Shown: piece by piece, positions 16,301-24,303 of the stretch | Layout of the letters: each line of letters starts with the position of its first letter | Position numbering within the stretch: position 1 is the stretch's first letter | Assembly (NCBI GenBank): GCA_964436335.1 | Contig: CAYTCD010000006.1 | Coordinates: 1-37,689 of the forward strand | DNA: 37,689 bases | Reading direction: 5' to 3' | Source: Pullibacteroides sp964436335 | GTDB lineage: Bacteria; Bacteroidota; Bacteroidia; Bacteroidales; P3 | Translations under genes and position numbers: made by a program | The notes under the pieces: model-generated | What the model saw: the letters and a program-made list of their open reading frames with translations, nothing else | Database searches by the model: none | What the model was told of the DNA's origin: nothing

Positions 16301-19263
16301 GTACCAATATCAACATGGATACGGTGAACTTCAACGATTATACAGGATATGTGGCTAACACACCGATTCCGATGGTGGCTGTGGCCAATTCGGCGCTCAA
16401 GTCGGTTGAAATTACGGTGAAGTGGCAGAATCCTGAAGATGAGGACGCTCCTGCGGTAGCTGTATCCGGCGTAGGTGTACGTATCTACAAGAATCCGGAA
16501 GCCGATGGAGGCAAGAATATGGATGTTACCGTGCTGACGGACGAAAACGGTGTGGCGACATTCGAATATATGCCCGATGGCGAGTTTTTGGTAGTGGCCC
16601 GCAAGGTCGGCTATATTGTCAGCACGCCTCGGACATTGGATATCGATGCGGAAACAGCCTCTCCTATTGAGATAGAAATTCTTATAGAAAGAGCGCAACC
16701 CTATAAGGTAGAAGGAAAGGTGATAGACAAGGGCGGTAAGCCTATGGCCGGTGTTTCGGTTAAGGCCGACGACGGTGTATTTGCCACCGAAACCATTACG
16801 CAAGACAACGGAACATTTGAGATTGCAAGCATTTATGGTTCTTCCGAATACGAACTTGTATTTGAAAAGACCGGTATGAGAACCTATAGGATGCAATTGG
16901 GATTGGGTGAAAAAGACAGCACCTTGGCCGATGTAACGATGGACTATGTTCCTGTGCCTGTAACTTCGGTTGCGGCTAATGTGAACGAAGACGGCGAAAT
17001 GGTTGTAAGCTGGACAAAACCGGCTGTTTCCGGAGAAATCAGTTGGACAAAGGGTGGAATGATGGCCCGTCGTCTGACGGTGAATCAATCTGAGGCTTTT
17101 AAATACGCGCAGCGTTTTCTGCCTGCCGATTTGAATGCCTACAAGATGGAGGCACCCAAGGCGTTGCAGATAGGCTTTGTACCCGGTTCCGAAACGGCTG
17201 ATTACTCTTTGGTGTTGGCCTACGATACCACGCACGAGATTTTCCGCAAGGAAATCGATAAGGCCGAGCTGATAGAAGGCGAATGGTATTTTACGAATGT
17301 GAATATCAATGAAGAACTCGATTTCTCCCGTCAATTGTGGTTGATTGTGGAAGTGGCTGAAAGCGACAATCAGGGTTATGCCTGCGCTGCCACGAATACT
17401 ACGGCGGCGGCAGGAAAGAGCAATCTGATATATCTCCAAGGAAAATGGTACATGATTTCGGAGGTATTCACTTCAGGTGCGGCAAGCGTATTGGTTTCGC
17501 TTAATGCGGCAGACGCCAACACGCTTTACGATGCGGCCAACGGTTACAAGGTTTACCGTGGTCAAGCCGAAGCCGATTTCGAAGACTTCGAACTCCTTAC
17601 CGAAAATCCGATCGCAAGCCTCACCTATACCGATCAGGATTGGGCTGAATTGGAATTTGGTCAATACGTGTATGCGGTAACCACCGATTGGTATGAGGAT
17701 AATGAATCGAAACCTGTCAGCACCAATATACTTAACAAGGATATGAAATGGCAGGTTAAGTTCGTCATCACTTCCGATGCCGGATCGGCAAAAGGTGCGG
17801 AAGTGGCCATGTTGGGCAAGGAGCGCAACAATTTCCTTTCGGCCGTTGCCGGTGAAAATGGCGAGGTTGTCTTTGATCTGGTATGGAGGGATGAATATAC
17901 CTATAGTGTGGAATTGCCTTACCATACCGGTGTCCTTGATAAATTCGACCTGACTGACGATATCGTTATAGACATCGCGCTTCAAGAAGTCAAGGTGGAT
18001 CCGGTTATTGTGTCCGCTGAGGTGGAAGGATTGTCTGTCGTTATGAATTGGGGTTTAAATCTCAATAACTGGGAAGACGATGTGGAATCCTACACCGACT
18101 TCGCCATCGAAAATATCGGCGACTATATTTTGAGTGAACCGGTTAGAAAGGGCGGTATAGAGAGTGTAACGTGGACCAATTCCACCGCACCGCAGAGCTG
18201 GATTGTGTTCAATCCCTCCAAGACCCAACCGGCTATGAACCTGCCGGCATCTTCGGGTAGCAAGATGTTCGCGGCCTTCTATGCTGAGGAAAAGAACAAC
18301 GACTATCTGATTCGTCCTGTAGGCAAGGGTGGTGGAGAATTCCATTTCAGCTACAAGGCTTACTCTGCCAACTATCCCGAAGCTTTTGAAGTGGTTTATT
18401 CTTCCACCACCTCCGATTTGAGCGCGTTCAAGAGCCTTAAGGCTTATCCCTCCGTTACTGTTACCAATTGGACGGCTGCTGTTGTTGAGATTCCCGAAGA
18501 CGCCAAATATGTGGGTATCCGCTGTACTTCTGACGATGCTTTCATATTCTTGGTGGACGATTTGGCTTACTATCTTGATGCGCCTGCCAATCCTACCGGA
18601 TACAAACTGTATTTGGACGGTGCTATGGTTAAGGAAGCCCAAGTGGATGAACTTACCTATACCTTCGAAGGCCTTTCTATGGGCGAACACAAAGTAGGGG
18701 TGAAGGCCATCTACGCCAGTGGCGAATCCCGTTTGGTAGAAGAAACGGTAACGATTGTAGCCGAAGCCAAACCGATTAACCTGAATGCGACCGTAGAAGA
18801 AAACATGGCGGTTCTTACCTGGGATATGCCCGAAGGCTTTGCGCCTAAGGCTTACAAGGTTTATCTGGGTGAAGAACTCAAAGCCGAAAATCTGACGGAA
18901 AAAACCTATACCTTTACCGATTTGGCCGCCGGAAACTATACCGCCGCTGTGGTGGCTGTATATGAAACCAGCGAATCTGAAAAGGCTACGGTAAACTTTA
19001 CGGTACAGACTGTCGGTGTGGAAGAGGTTTCGCTGATGGCGCAGACCCGTATCTATCCCAATCCCAACAACGGTATGTTCTATCTGAATACCGAAGTTGC
19101 CGGTGTGGCCGAAGTTTACACTTTGACCGGACAGAGGTTGCAACAGACCATGATTCCGGGTGCCGGTACCTATGTCTTTAACCTGAACCGTGCCCGCGGT
19201 ATGTATATGGTTAAATTCGTTTCGGGTAAGGAAACCCGTCTGTTTAAAGTGGTGGTTCGCTAA
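13318..19263 (+). CDS. Large T9SS-secreted multidomain surface protein
   Basis: This 1981-residue protein begins with a signal peptide (MKRTSKFCAILFCAMLWLNP..GAQ, about 1-24). The N-terminal region (~100-380) has propeller-like strands (DYSSNKVYCLLNEY, DKTGKFYIFCTDGKVY, DYRSDKVYWANI). A jelly-roll with YIDDIEI lies near 473-618. Two carboxypeptidase-regulatory-like Ig folds lie near 1032-1115 and 1129-1195 (VEGKVIDKGGKPMAGVSVKA). A choice-of-anchor/cleaved-adhesin-type module (~1588-1760, with FAAFYAEEKNNDYLI and FLVDDLAYYL) is followed by two FnIII-like repeats (~1760-1900). The end is a T9SS type-A sorting domain from ~1908 (TRIYPNPNNGMFYLN). The last modules resemble gingipain haemagglutinin/adhesin regions. 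No catalytic domain is evident, so adhesion or ligand binding is the likeliest role (inference). It has its own leader and terminator. Confidence 0.9.
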   Translation: MKRTSKFCAILFCAMLWLNPVGAQQLKNPVAESNGTDVRLDKVLPVLHQRITVANDLATLEVQKLQKDVPAVKAQKLPKKIQADFGNQVFTEEQKLEMVEDYMRQAFAAAPKEGMASGLTHVFVGGSANNNDMVKATYVDGVRTGLATCGFPYTNSGTRLHPHWGTWNGSTYEGLWAAGNSLSGYFTYDPLTREAKQLTSAYLSGDQGGMLSDACAYDYSSNKVYCLLNEYNSSYSAITGIKFYSADKGTAVFEESFSIEISTENIPVSMAIDKTGKFYIFCTDGKVYTVKKEGETYSLEEVGDTRQPTDTYAQSAAWDYRSDKVYWANIAANGAAAYMSVWDPSKKDTSVQLGSLIQLKGMASVFYVDENPEATNLSLAYDGTDVIARFTAPTLTINGDPVELGTAQIYKLDGETPVLTKTVENIVPGQKYTETIPVTETEGTLTYLFRISNKAGKYSAPTMADVRLLNIVLPYTNGFEEDESGKMENITLINGTDQTEGCGRTTDDARTGTYSYQLTGDYYGTQGQDPALNIEALAVRQGAGYRVSFYYKTASVNCVDVYVDGQMIGYQDIQAGDGWLKFEALYAADATGQMTVTIGSEDDENPMYIDDIEIREVISPDVPGYAVFNNVTAATDGSLKAIVNMTLPTKTMGDETLSGIDSIEFYCGTVSGQNVTFSLIPANVVKTGLTPGATLNLEAEVPQAGKYCFRAKLYNENGASVNYSRYEDADGYLLISPWIGPDNLTSVTITSDVKTDGSTVLSWAQTVGSNGGYVGTVTYTIKEGETSLYSGSETTCTLTGLTKGLHMLNLVMTNDKEKTLTQKAYTLSGMDENATYWNVAPGGTTMVSNRAFYTSTTATNSGFSQAIYPASGKAMYIDTLLLFATAPTTGEAKQYTKIYMGITKQDGFAGTSTYSGIENDFIEREKLTEVFADTLRFKAGENTLKLPLKGFYYNGEDNLAITFVKPLQGPATFAAVPYTGATTENMSLKYLSSARTNINMDTVNFNDYTGYVANTPIPMVAVANSALKSVEITVKWQNPEDEDAPAVAVSGVGVRIYKNPEADGGKNMDVTVLTDENGVATFEYMPDGEFLVVARKVGYIVSTPRTLDIDAETASPIEIEILIERAQPYKVEGKVIDKGGKPMAGVSVKADDGVFATETITQDNGTFEIASIYGSSEYELVFEKTGMRTYRMQLGLGEKDSTLADVTMDYVPVPVTSVAANVNEDGEMVVSWTKPAVSGEISWTKGGMMARRLTVNQSEAFKYAQRFLPADLNAYKMEAPKALQIGFVPGSETADYSLVLAYDTTHEIFRKEIDKAELIEGEWYFTNVNINEELDFSRQLWLIVEVAESDNQGYACAATNTTAAAGKSNLIYLQGKWYMISEVFTSGAASVLVSLNAADANTLYDAANGYKVYRGQAEADFEDFELLTENPIASLTYTDQDWAELEFGQYVYAVTTDWYEDNESKPVSTNILNKDMKWQVKFVITSDAGSAKGAEVAMLGKERNNFLSAVAGENGEVVFDLVWRDEYTYSVELPYHTGVLDKFDLTDDIVIDIALQEVKVDPVIVSAEVEGLSVVMNWGLNLNNWEDDVESYTDFAIENIGDYILSEPVRKGGIESVTWTNSTAPQSWIVFNPSKTQPAMNLPASSGSKMFAAFYAEEKNNDYLIRPVGKGGGEFHFSYKAYSANYPEAFEVVYSSTTSDLSAFKSLKAYPSVTVTNWTAAVVEIPEDAKYVGIRCTSDDAFIFLVDDLAYYLDAPANPTGYKLYLDGAMVKEAQVDELTYTFEGLSMGEHKVGVKAIYASGESRLVEETVTIVAEAKPINLNATVEENMAVLTWDMPEGFAPKAYKVYLGEELKAENLTEKTYTFTDLAAGNYTAAVVAVYETSESEKATVNFTVQTVGVEEVSLMAQTRIYPNPNNGMFYLNTEVAGVAEVYTLTGQRLQQTMIPGAGTYVFNLNRARGMYMVKFVSGKETRLFKVVVR

Positions 19264-19285
19264 CCGCCGATTTTCTCTGAAGAGG

Positions 19286-19320
19286 CAAAAAGCCGGGTGG
19301 AAACTCCACCCGGCTTTTTT
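19286..19320 (+). terminator. Intrinsic terminator after the large secreted protein gene
   Basis: An A-rich left arm with GCCGGGTGG pairs with CCACCCGGC followed by six T, around a 3-5 nt loop. It lies 22 nt after the stop codon at 19263 and just before the pheT promoter. Confidence 0.9.
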
Positions 19321-19346
19321 GTTGGCCTGAAAAATGATTAACTTTG
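19318..19346 (+). promoter_or_regulatory. Promoter for pheT
   Basis: TAACTTTG (19339-19346) matches TAnnTTTG. A TTTG at 19318-19321, in the terminator T-run, is a possible -33 element with a 17-nt spacer. Transcription would start at about 19353, after the ATG at 19334. That supports the later start codon at 19394 for pheT. Confidence 0.6.
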
Positions 19347-19393
19347 TTGGTTTTCGACCAAGGTCGGGCGAAAACGACGAAAAACCTACGAAG

Positions 19394-21856
19394 ATGAAAG
19401 TTGCTTATGGTTGGTTACGGCAGTATGCTGATTTTGATTTGAGTGTGGAGGAAGTTTCCAGTTTGCTCACCGATTGCGGTCTGGAAATCGATGCGGTGGA
19501 GGAGGTGGAAAGCATTCGCGGTGGACTGAAAGGCATTGTAACAGGCAAAGTGCTTACCTGTGAACCGCATCCGGATTCGGACCATCTTCATCTCACCACT
19601 GTGGATGTGGGGCAGGAAGAACCGCTTCCCATTGTGTGCGGTGCGGCCAATGTGGCCGCAGGGCAGAAAGTAGTGGTAGCCACTGTGGGTACGGTACTCT
19701 ACGATGGAGAGGAAAGTTTCACCATCAAGAAATCCAAACTGAGGGGCAAGGATTCATACGGCATGATCTGTGCCGAAGATGAAATCGGCGTGGGTACAAG
19801 ACATGAAGGCATCATGGTGCTTCCCGAAGATACACCGGTGGGGATGCCTGCCGCTGAATATTTTAAATTGCAGAGCGAAACGGTATTTGAAATAGGGCTT
19901 ACGCCCAACCGTTCAGATGCCACTTCGCATATAGGCGTGGTGCGCGATTTGGTGGCGCTCGAGAATATACGGAATAACCGTGCGCTTGCTGTCAAATATC
20001 CTTCGGTAAGCGAATTTCGTTCCGGACATGGCCTGCAGATAACCGTAGATGTGCAGGATAAGGAAAACTGTCCACGTTATGCAGGGCTTTGCATAAAGGG
20101 AGTCAAGGTGCAGCCTTCGCCCGAGTGGCTTCAGAAACGGCTTGCAAGTGTGGGATTGCGTCCGATAAACAATGTGGTTGACGTAACCAACTTTATCCTC
20201 ATGGAAATGGGCCAGCCGATGCATGCTTTCGACATAGCCAAGATAAAGGGCAACAGAATTGTGGTGCGCCGGGCGCGGGAAGGCGAAAGAATGGTTACAC
20301 TCGATGGCGTGGAGCGTAAGCTTGGTTTGCAGAACCTTATGATTTGCAATGAAAGCGAACCGATGTGTATAGCAGGTGTTTTTGGAGGTGCGGATGCGGG
20401 GGTTTCGGACAGCACTACCGATGTGTTTTTGGAGAGTGCTTATTTCAATCCTGTAAGTATCCGTAAAACGGCGCGGGAACATGGTTTGAATACCGATGCC
20501 TCGTTTCGTTACGAAAGGGGGGCGGATCCGGATATATGTCTTTATGCGCTTAAACGGGCGGCCCTTTTGTTGGCCGAAGTTTCCGGAGGAGAAACCGCTT
20601 CGGAAATCATTGATATTTATCCATCTCCGATAGTCCGGCCGGAGGTGGAATTCTGCTTGGACTACCTGAACCGTCTGGTAGGAGAGGAAATAACGGGAGA
20701 AGAAGTGAAACGGGTGTTGGAATCACTCGAAATGGAAGTGGAGATGATCCCGGCTTCTCAACCGGCCCAGACCCGATTCAAGGTACGTGTACCGCTCAAT
20801 AAACCCGATGTTACGCGGCCGGCCGATGTGGTGGAAGAATTTTTGCGCATTTACGGTTATAACCGTATCGAATCGGGCAACCGTATCACTTACGGCATGC
20901 GCCTCCAAAAGAGTGCGGAACCGGAGCGGACAGTAACGCATGTTTCTGAATTTCTGAGCCATAATGGATTCGATGAAATCATGAACAATTCGCTTTGTGC
21001 GGAGACCCATATCGAAACCTTCCATCTCGAAAACGTGGTGAGGATGCTTAATCCGCTCAGCAAGGAAATGAGTATCTTGCGTCCCGTGCTTCTTTTTGGC
21101 GGACTCTCGAGCATAGTGTATAATCTACACCATAAACAGACCAATATCCGTTTCTACGAGTTTGGAAGAACCTATGCCACCGTTTCCGGCGCGGAAGCTT
21201 CGGCATCCGTTACCGAGAAATTCAGGGAAGAAAACCATTTGGGGTTATGGCTTTGCGGTGCCGATCATGAAGAATTATGGCAACACACGCCCAGGTCTTT
21301 CGATTTTTATGCGCTCAAATCGTATGCGGAGAAAATCTGTGGACTGTTGCGCATCAATATGGCAAAAATCCGTTGCACCGAACTGCAGGACGATTATTTT
21401 GCCTATGGCTTACAATGGGAAATGGCCGGTAAGCCAGCCGTGAAAATCGGTGAGGTGAAACCTTCTGTTTGCGCTTTGTTTGATATAAAGGTTCCGGTAT
21501 TCCATGCCGATTTCAATTGGGATGTCGTACTTAAGGCTATGCCTAAGAAAGCACCCGAATACAAGGAAGTGAACCGTTTTCCGGAAGTGCGCCGAGACTT
21601 GGCGCTCTTGGTTGACAGTAATGTGAAGTTTGCGCAAATCGAAGAAATCGCCCGTAAAAACGAAAAGAATTTGCTTCGCGAAGTGTCGCTCTTTGATGTA
21701 TATGAGGGTAAGAACCTGCCGGAAGGAAAAAAATCGTATGCCGTAAGCTTTATTCTGCAAGACGAGGGAAAGACGCTTACCGACAAGCAGATTGAAAAAA
21801 CGATGGAAAGAATATCGTCTGCGTTGCAAGCCGGTTTGGGATGCACGTTGCGGTAG
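19394..21856 (+). CDS. pheT: Phenylalanyl-tRNA synthetase beta subunit
   Basis: This 820-residue subunit of the (alpha-beta)2 enzyme charges tRNA-Phe. Domains in order: an N-terminal B1 region (MKVAYGWLRQYADFDLSVEE), a tRNA-binding/EMAP-like domain (~40-150, KLRGKDSYGMICAEDEIGVG), the B3/B4 core (GLTPNRSDATSHIGVVRDL, then NNVVDVTNFILMEMGQPMHAFD), B5 (~400-480), the inactive synthetase-like fold, and the C-terminal ferredoxin-fold anticodon-binding domain (NRFPEVRRDLALLVD to the end). I chose ATG 19394 because the open frame from 19334 starts upstream of the probable transcription start and because family members begin at this point. The alpha-subunit gene is not adjacent. Confidence 0.97.
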   Translation: MKVAYGWLRQYADFDLSVEEVSSLLTDCGLEIDAVEEVESIRGGLKGIVTGKVLTCEPHPDSDHLHLTTVDVGQEEPLPIVCGAANVAAGQKVVVATVGTVLYDGEESFTIKKSKLRGKDSYGMICAEDEIGVGTRHEGIMVLPEDTPVGMPAAEYFKLQSETVFEIGLTPNRSDATSHIGVVRDLVALENIRNNRALAVKYPSVSEFRSGHGLQITVDVQDKENCPRYAGLCIKGVKVQPSPEWLQKRLASVGLRPINNVVDVTNFILMEMGQPMHAFDIAKIKGNRIVVRRAREGERMVTLDGVERKLGLQNLMICNESEPMCIAGVFGGADAGVSDSTTDVFLESAYFNPVSIRKTAREHGLNTDASFRYERGADPDICLYALKRAALLLAEVSGGETASEIIDIYPSPIVRPEVEFCLDYLNRLVGEEITGEEVKRVLESLEMEVEMIPASQPAQTRFKVRVPLNKPDVTRPADVVEEFLRIYGYNRIESGNRITYGMRLQKSAEPERTVTHVSEFLSHNGFDEIMNNSLCAETHIETFHLENVVRMLNPLSKEMSILRPVLLFGGLSSIVYNLHHKQTNIRFYEFGRTYATVSGAEASASVTEKFREENHLGLWLCGADHEELWQHTPRSFDFYALKSYAEKICGLLRINMAKIRCTELQDDYFAYGLQWEMAGKPAVKIGEVKPSVCALFDIKVPVFHADFNWDVVLKAMPKKAPEYKEVNRFPEVRRDLALLVDSNVKFAQIEEIARKNEKNLLREVSLFDVYEGKNLPEGKKSYAVSFILQDEGKTLTDKQIEKTMERISSALQAGLGCTLR

Positions 21857-21886
21857 AGGGTGTCAATCCCGATTAAAAATTTATCC

Positions 21887-21894
21887 TATCTTTG
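21887..21894 (+). promoter_or_regulatory. Promoter -7 box for the cobalamin-regulated operon
   Basis: TATCTTTG matches the Bacteroidetes TAnnTTTG box exactly and lies just before the riboswitch, so the aptamer starts near the 5' end of the transcript. I see no clear -33 element. Confidence 0.65.
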
Positions 21895-21904
21895 CACCGG
21901 CTTT

Positions 21905-22100
21905 TTGGTCGGAAGGCGGCAAAGGATTCTCTTGGCAGAAGCCCTATACCGCGCCGATAATTTAGGAACACGGTGAAATTCCGTGACAGTACCCTCTACT
22001 GTGATTCTTGTTGAAGCCGGACAATAGGTCACTGTACCGAACTCAAGGTATGGGAAGGCGTCCGGGGGAGAGATAAGTCAGGAGACTAGCCAAAAGAGAC
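21905..22100 (+). ncRNA. Cobalamin riboswitch
   Basis: The B12 box AGTCAGGAGACTAGCC (22076-22091) fits the consensus AGYCAGGAGACCUGCC closely. Other conserved core blocks occur in the right order: GGTGAAATTCC (21972-21982), GACAGTACCCTCTACTGTGA, GGTCACTG, and TGGGAAGGCG shortly before the B12 box. It precedes a BtuB-like receptor gene, the expected target. By analogy with known B12 riboswitches, adenosylcobalamin binding would repress the downstream operon. Boundaries are approximate. Confidence 0.95.
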
Positions 22101-22209
22101 GTTTTAAAGGCCCTGGGGTTATGGGGTTTTGGAACATGCATGATGGAAGTCGTTCTGACATTTCGTTTCGCGCTCTTTTCATAGGGTCAAAAGCTTTTAC
22201 AAACATTTT

Positions 22210-22284
22210 AAGGTTTCAGCCTCAGGCAGGTTCTTGCCGGTAGTACAGCATACCGATAAACCTTGTCTTGCGGCGTAAAGGTTT
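22210..22284 (+). promoter_or_regulatory. Candidate riboswitch expression platform
   Basis: AAACCTT (22258-22264) can pair with AAGGTTT at 22210-22216, or with an identical AAGGTTT at 22278-22284 ending 4 nt before the ATG at 22289. The two pairings exclude each other. One leaves the start region free and the other folds it. I see no intrinsic terminator between the aptamer and the gene, which favours translational control. No folding has been computed. Confidence 0.4.
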
Positions 22285-22288
22285 TGTA

Positions 22289-24298
22289 ATGGCTCGAAAG
22301 ACCTCTGCGGTTTGCTGCTTGTTTTGGGCGGGATTGCTTTTCGCCTCTTGTCCGCTTTTTGCCGCCCCCTCTCCCGACAGCATCAGCCGGCATTATTATC
22401 TGGACGAGGTGGTCATCAAAGCCCCTTCCAAAGAAATCATCGCACCCCAGAAATTAGACGGTGCCGTGCTGGAGCGGCTCAACAGCCTTTCGGTGGCCGA
22501 TGCCATCCGCTTTTTCTCGGGGGTTCAAATCAAAGACTACGGCGGCGTGGGCGGCATCAAGACCGTGAATATCCGCAGCATGGGAACCAATCAGATGGGC
22601 GTTTACTACAACGGCATCCAATTGGGGAACGCCCAGAACGGTCAGATAGACTTAGGCAAATTTTCGTTAGAGAGCATCGACGAAATCGCGCTCTACAACG
22701 GGCAGAAAAGCGACATCCTGCAAAGCGCGCGCGAGTTCGGTTCTTCGGGCAGCATCTACCTCAACAGCCGCCGCCCCAAATTCGAGGATGGCAAGAATTT
22801 TCACCTGCGGGCCGCCATGAAAGCCGGTTCTTTTGCGCTGGTAAATCCTTCGGTGCTCATGGAATACAAGCTGAATGACAAAATCAGCCTTTCGATGAAC
22901 GCCGAGGTGCTCAGTTCCAACGGCAAGTACAAGTTCCGCTACCGCCGCGTCACGCCCTCGGGGCAGGTGGCCTACGACACCACCGCCGTGCGGCAGAACG
23001 GAGACATCAACGCCGTACGCGTGGAAGGCGGCCTGCAACACTATTATTCCAACACCGGTTTCTGGAAATTCCATGCCTATTACTACAATTCCGAACGCGG
23101 CGTGCCGGGCGCCATCGTCAACAACGTGTGGCGGCGCGGAGAACGGCTTTGGGACAGGAACAGTTTTGTGCAGGCATCATGGCAGGATATTTTTTGGGAG
23201 CGGTGGCAGGTACGTTTCAACGCCAAATACGCCTACGACTACACGCATTATGTGAACAACGACGACAAGCTCATTCACGTGGACAATATCTACGTGCAGC
23301 GCGAAGTATATGCCTCGATTGCCAACAAAGTGGAAATCTTCAAGTGGTGGGATGCCTCGCTGGCCTACGACTGCCAATGGAACGGACTGGAAGAATACCT
23401 GAATGTGAGCCGTAATTCCCATTGGCTGGCGGCGGCCACGGCAATGAACCTGTTCGACCACGTGAAATTACAGGCTTCGGTCTTGGGAACATTCATCAAC
23501 GAAGAATCGCGCGGACGGGAAAAAGTGCCCCGAAAATACAAGCTTACACCGGGGGTATTCCTCTCCTATCAGCCTTTCAAAAAAATCGGCCTCAGCTTCA
23601 ACGCCTTTTATAAGCAGGCCTACCGCTATCCCACCTTCAACGACCTCTACTATACCGATATGGGAAACGCCTATCTCAAGCCCGAACTGGCCGTGCAGCA
23701 CGATGTGGGCGTGGCCTACGAGATAGAACGGAAGAAAGGCATTTTCCACCGTTTTGAAATCAAGGCCGACTACTATTACAACCGCGTCAAGGACAAGATT
23801 ATCGCCTACCCCAAGGGGCAGCAGTTCCGTTGGACGATGCTCAACCTCGGCAAGGTAAAGATAAACGGCGTGGATGCCTCGGCGCAGTTCTCGCTGCGTT
23901 TTCCGCACGAATGGTCGCTGACGGGAAAACTGCAATACACCTATCAGACCGCCATCGACGTAACCGACCCTTCCGACACCTACTACGGCGACCAAATTCC
24001 CTATATCCCCTGGAACAGCGGCTCGGTAACGGGCATGCTCAGCTGGAAAAACTACGCGCTCAACTACAGTTTCATCTATGTGGGCAAACGTTACAACCAG
24101 CAGGAGAACATCGTCTATAACTATACCCAGCCCTGGTACACGCACGACCTTTCGGTTTCGGGCGCTTGGAAAGTAAAAAAAGTGAAACTGAAAGCCACGG
24201 TAGAAATCAACAATCTGCTTTCGCAGGATTACGATGTGATCCTCAACTATCCCATGCCCAAGCGGAATTACCGGGTTTCATTCATCGTTGAATACTGA
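22289..24298 (+). CDS. btuB: TonB-dependent outer-membrane receptor, BtuB-like (corrinoid uptake)
   Basis: This 669-residue outer-membrane beta-barrel has a signal peptide (MARKTSAVCCLFWAGLLFAS..AAP) and a TonB-box-like segment (YYLDEVVIKAP). The plug domain (~45-165) includes LNSLSVADAIRFFSGVQIKD, VNIRSMGTNQMGVYYNGIQL and IDEIALYNGQ. A 22-strand-type barrel ends in an aromatic residue (SFIVEY). It lacks the N-terminal carboxypeptidase-like domain of SusC-type receptors. The cobalamin riboswitch upstream and the BtuG-like gene downstream identify B12/corrinoids as the probable substrate. I chose ATG 22289 over TTG 22268 because the signal peptide starts cleanly there. It is followed after 5 nt by the next gene. 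Confidence 0.9.
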   Translation: MARKTSAVCCLFWAGLLFASCPLFAAPSPDSISRHYYLDEVVIKAPSKEIIAPQKLDGAVLERLNSLSVADAIRFFSGVQIKDYGGVGGIKTVNIRSMGTNQMGVYYNGIQLGNAQNGQIDLGKFSLESIDEIALYNGQKSDILQSAREFGSSGSIYLNSRRPKFEDGKNFHLRAAMKAGSFALVNPSVLMEYKLNDKISLSMNAEVLSSNGKYKFRYRRVTPSGQVAYDTTAVRQNGDINAVRVEGGLQHYYSNTGFWKFHAYYYNSERGVPGAIVNNVWRRGERLWDRNSFVQASWQDIFWERWQVRFNAKYAYDYTHYVNNDDKLIHVDNIYVQREVYASIANKVEIFKWWDASLAYDCQWNGLEEYLNVSRNSHWLAAATAMNLFDHVKLQASVLGTFINEESRGREKVPRKYKLTPGVFLSYQPFKKIGLSFNAFYKQAYRYPTFNDLYYTDMGNAYLKPELAVQHDVGVAYEIERKKGIFHRFEIKADYYYNRVKDKIIAYPKGQQFRWTMLNLGKVKINGVDASAQFSLRFPHEWSLTGKLQYTYQTAIDVTDPSDTYYGDQIPYIPWNSGSVTGMLSWKNYALNYSFIYVGKRYNQQENIVYNYTQPWYTHDLSVSGAWKVKKVKLKATVEINNLLSQDYDVILNYPMPKRNYRVSFIVEY

Positions 24299-24303
24299 GC
24301 CGC

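Noticed and set aside
19334..19393. Upstream in-frame ATG for pheT
   Set aside because: It precedes the -7 box at 19339-19346, so it would not be on the transcript, and family members start at 19394.
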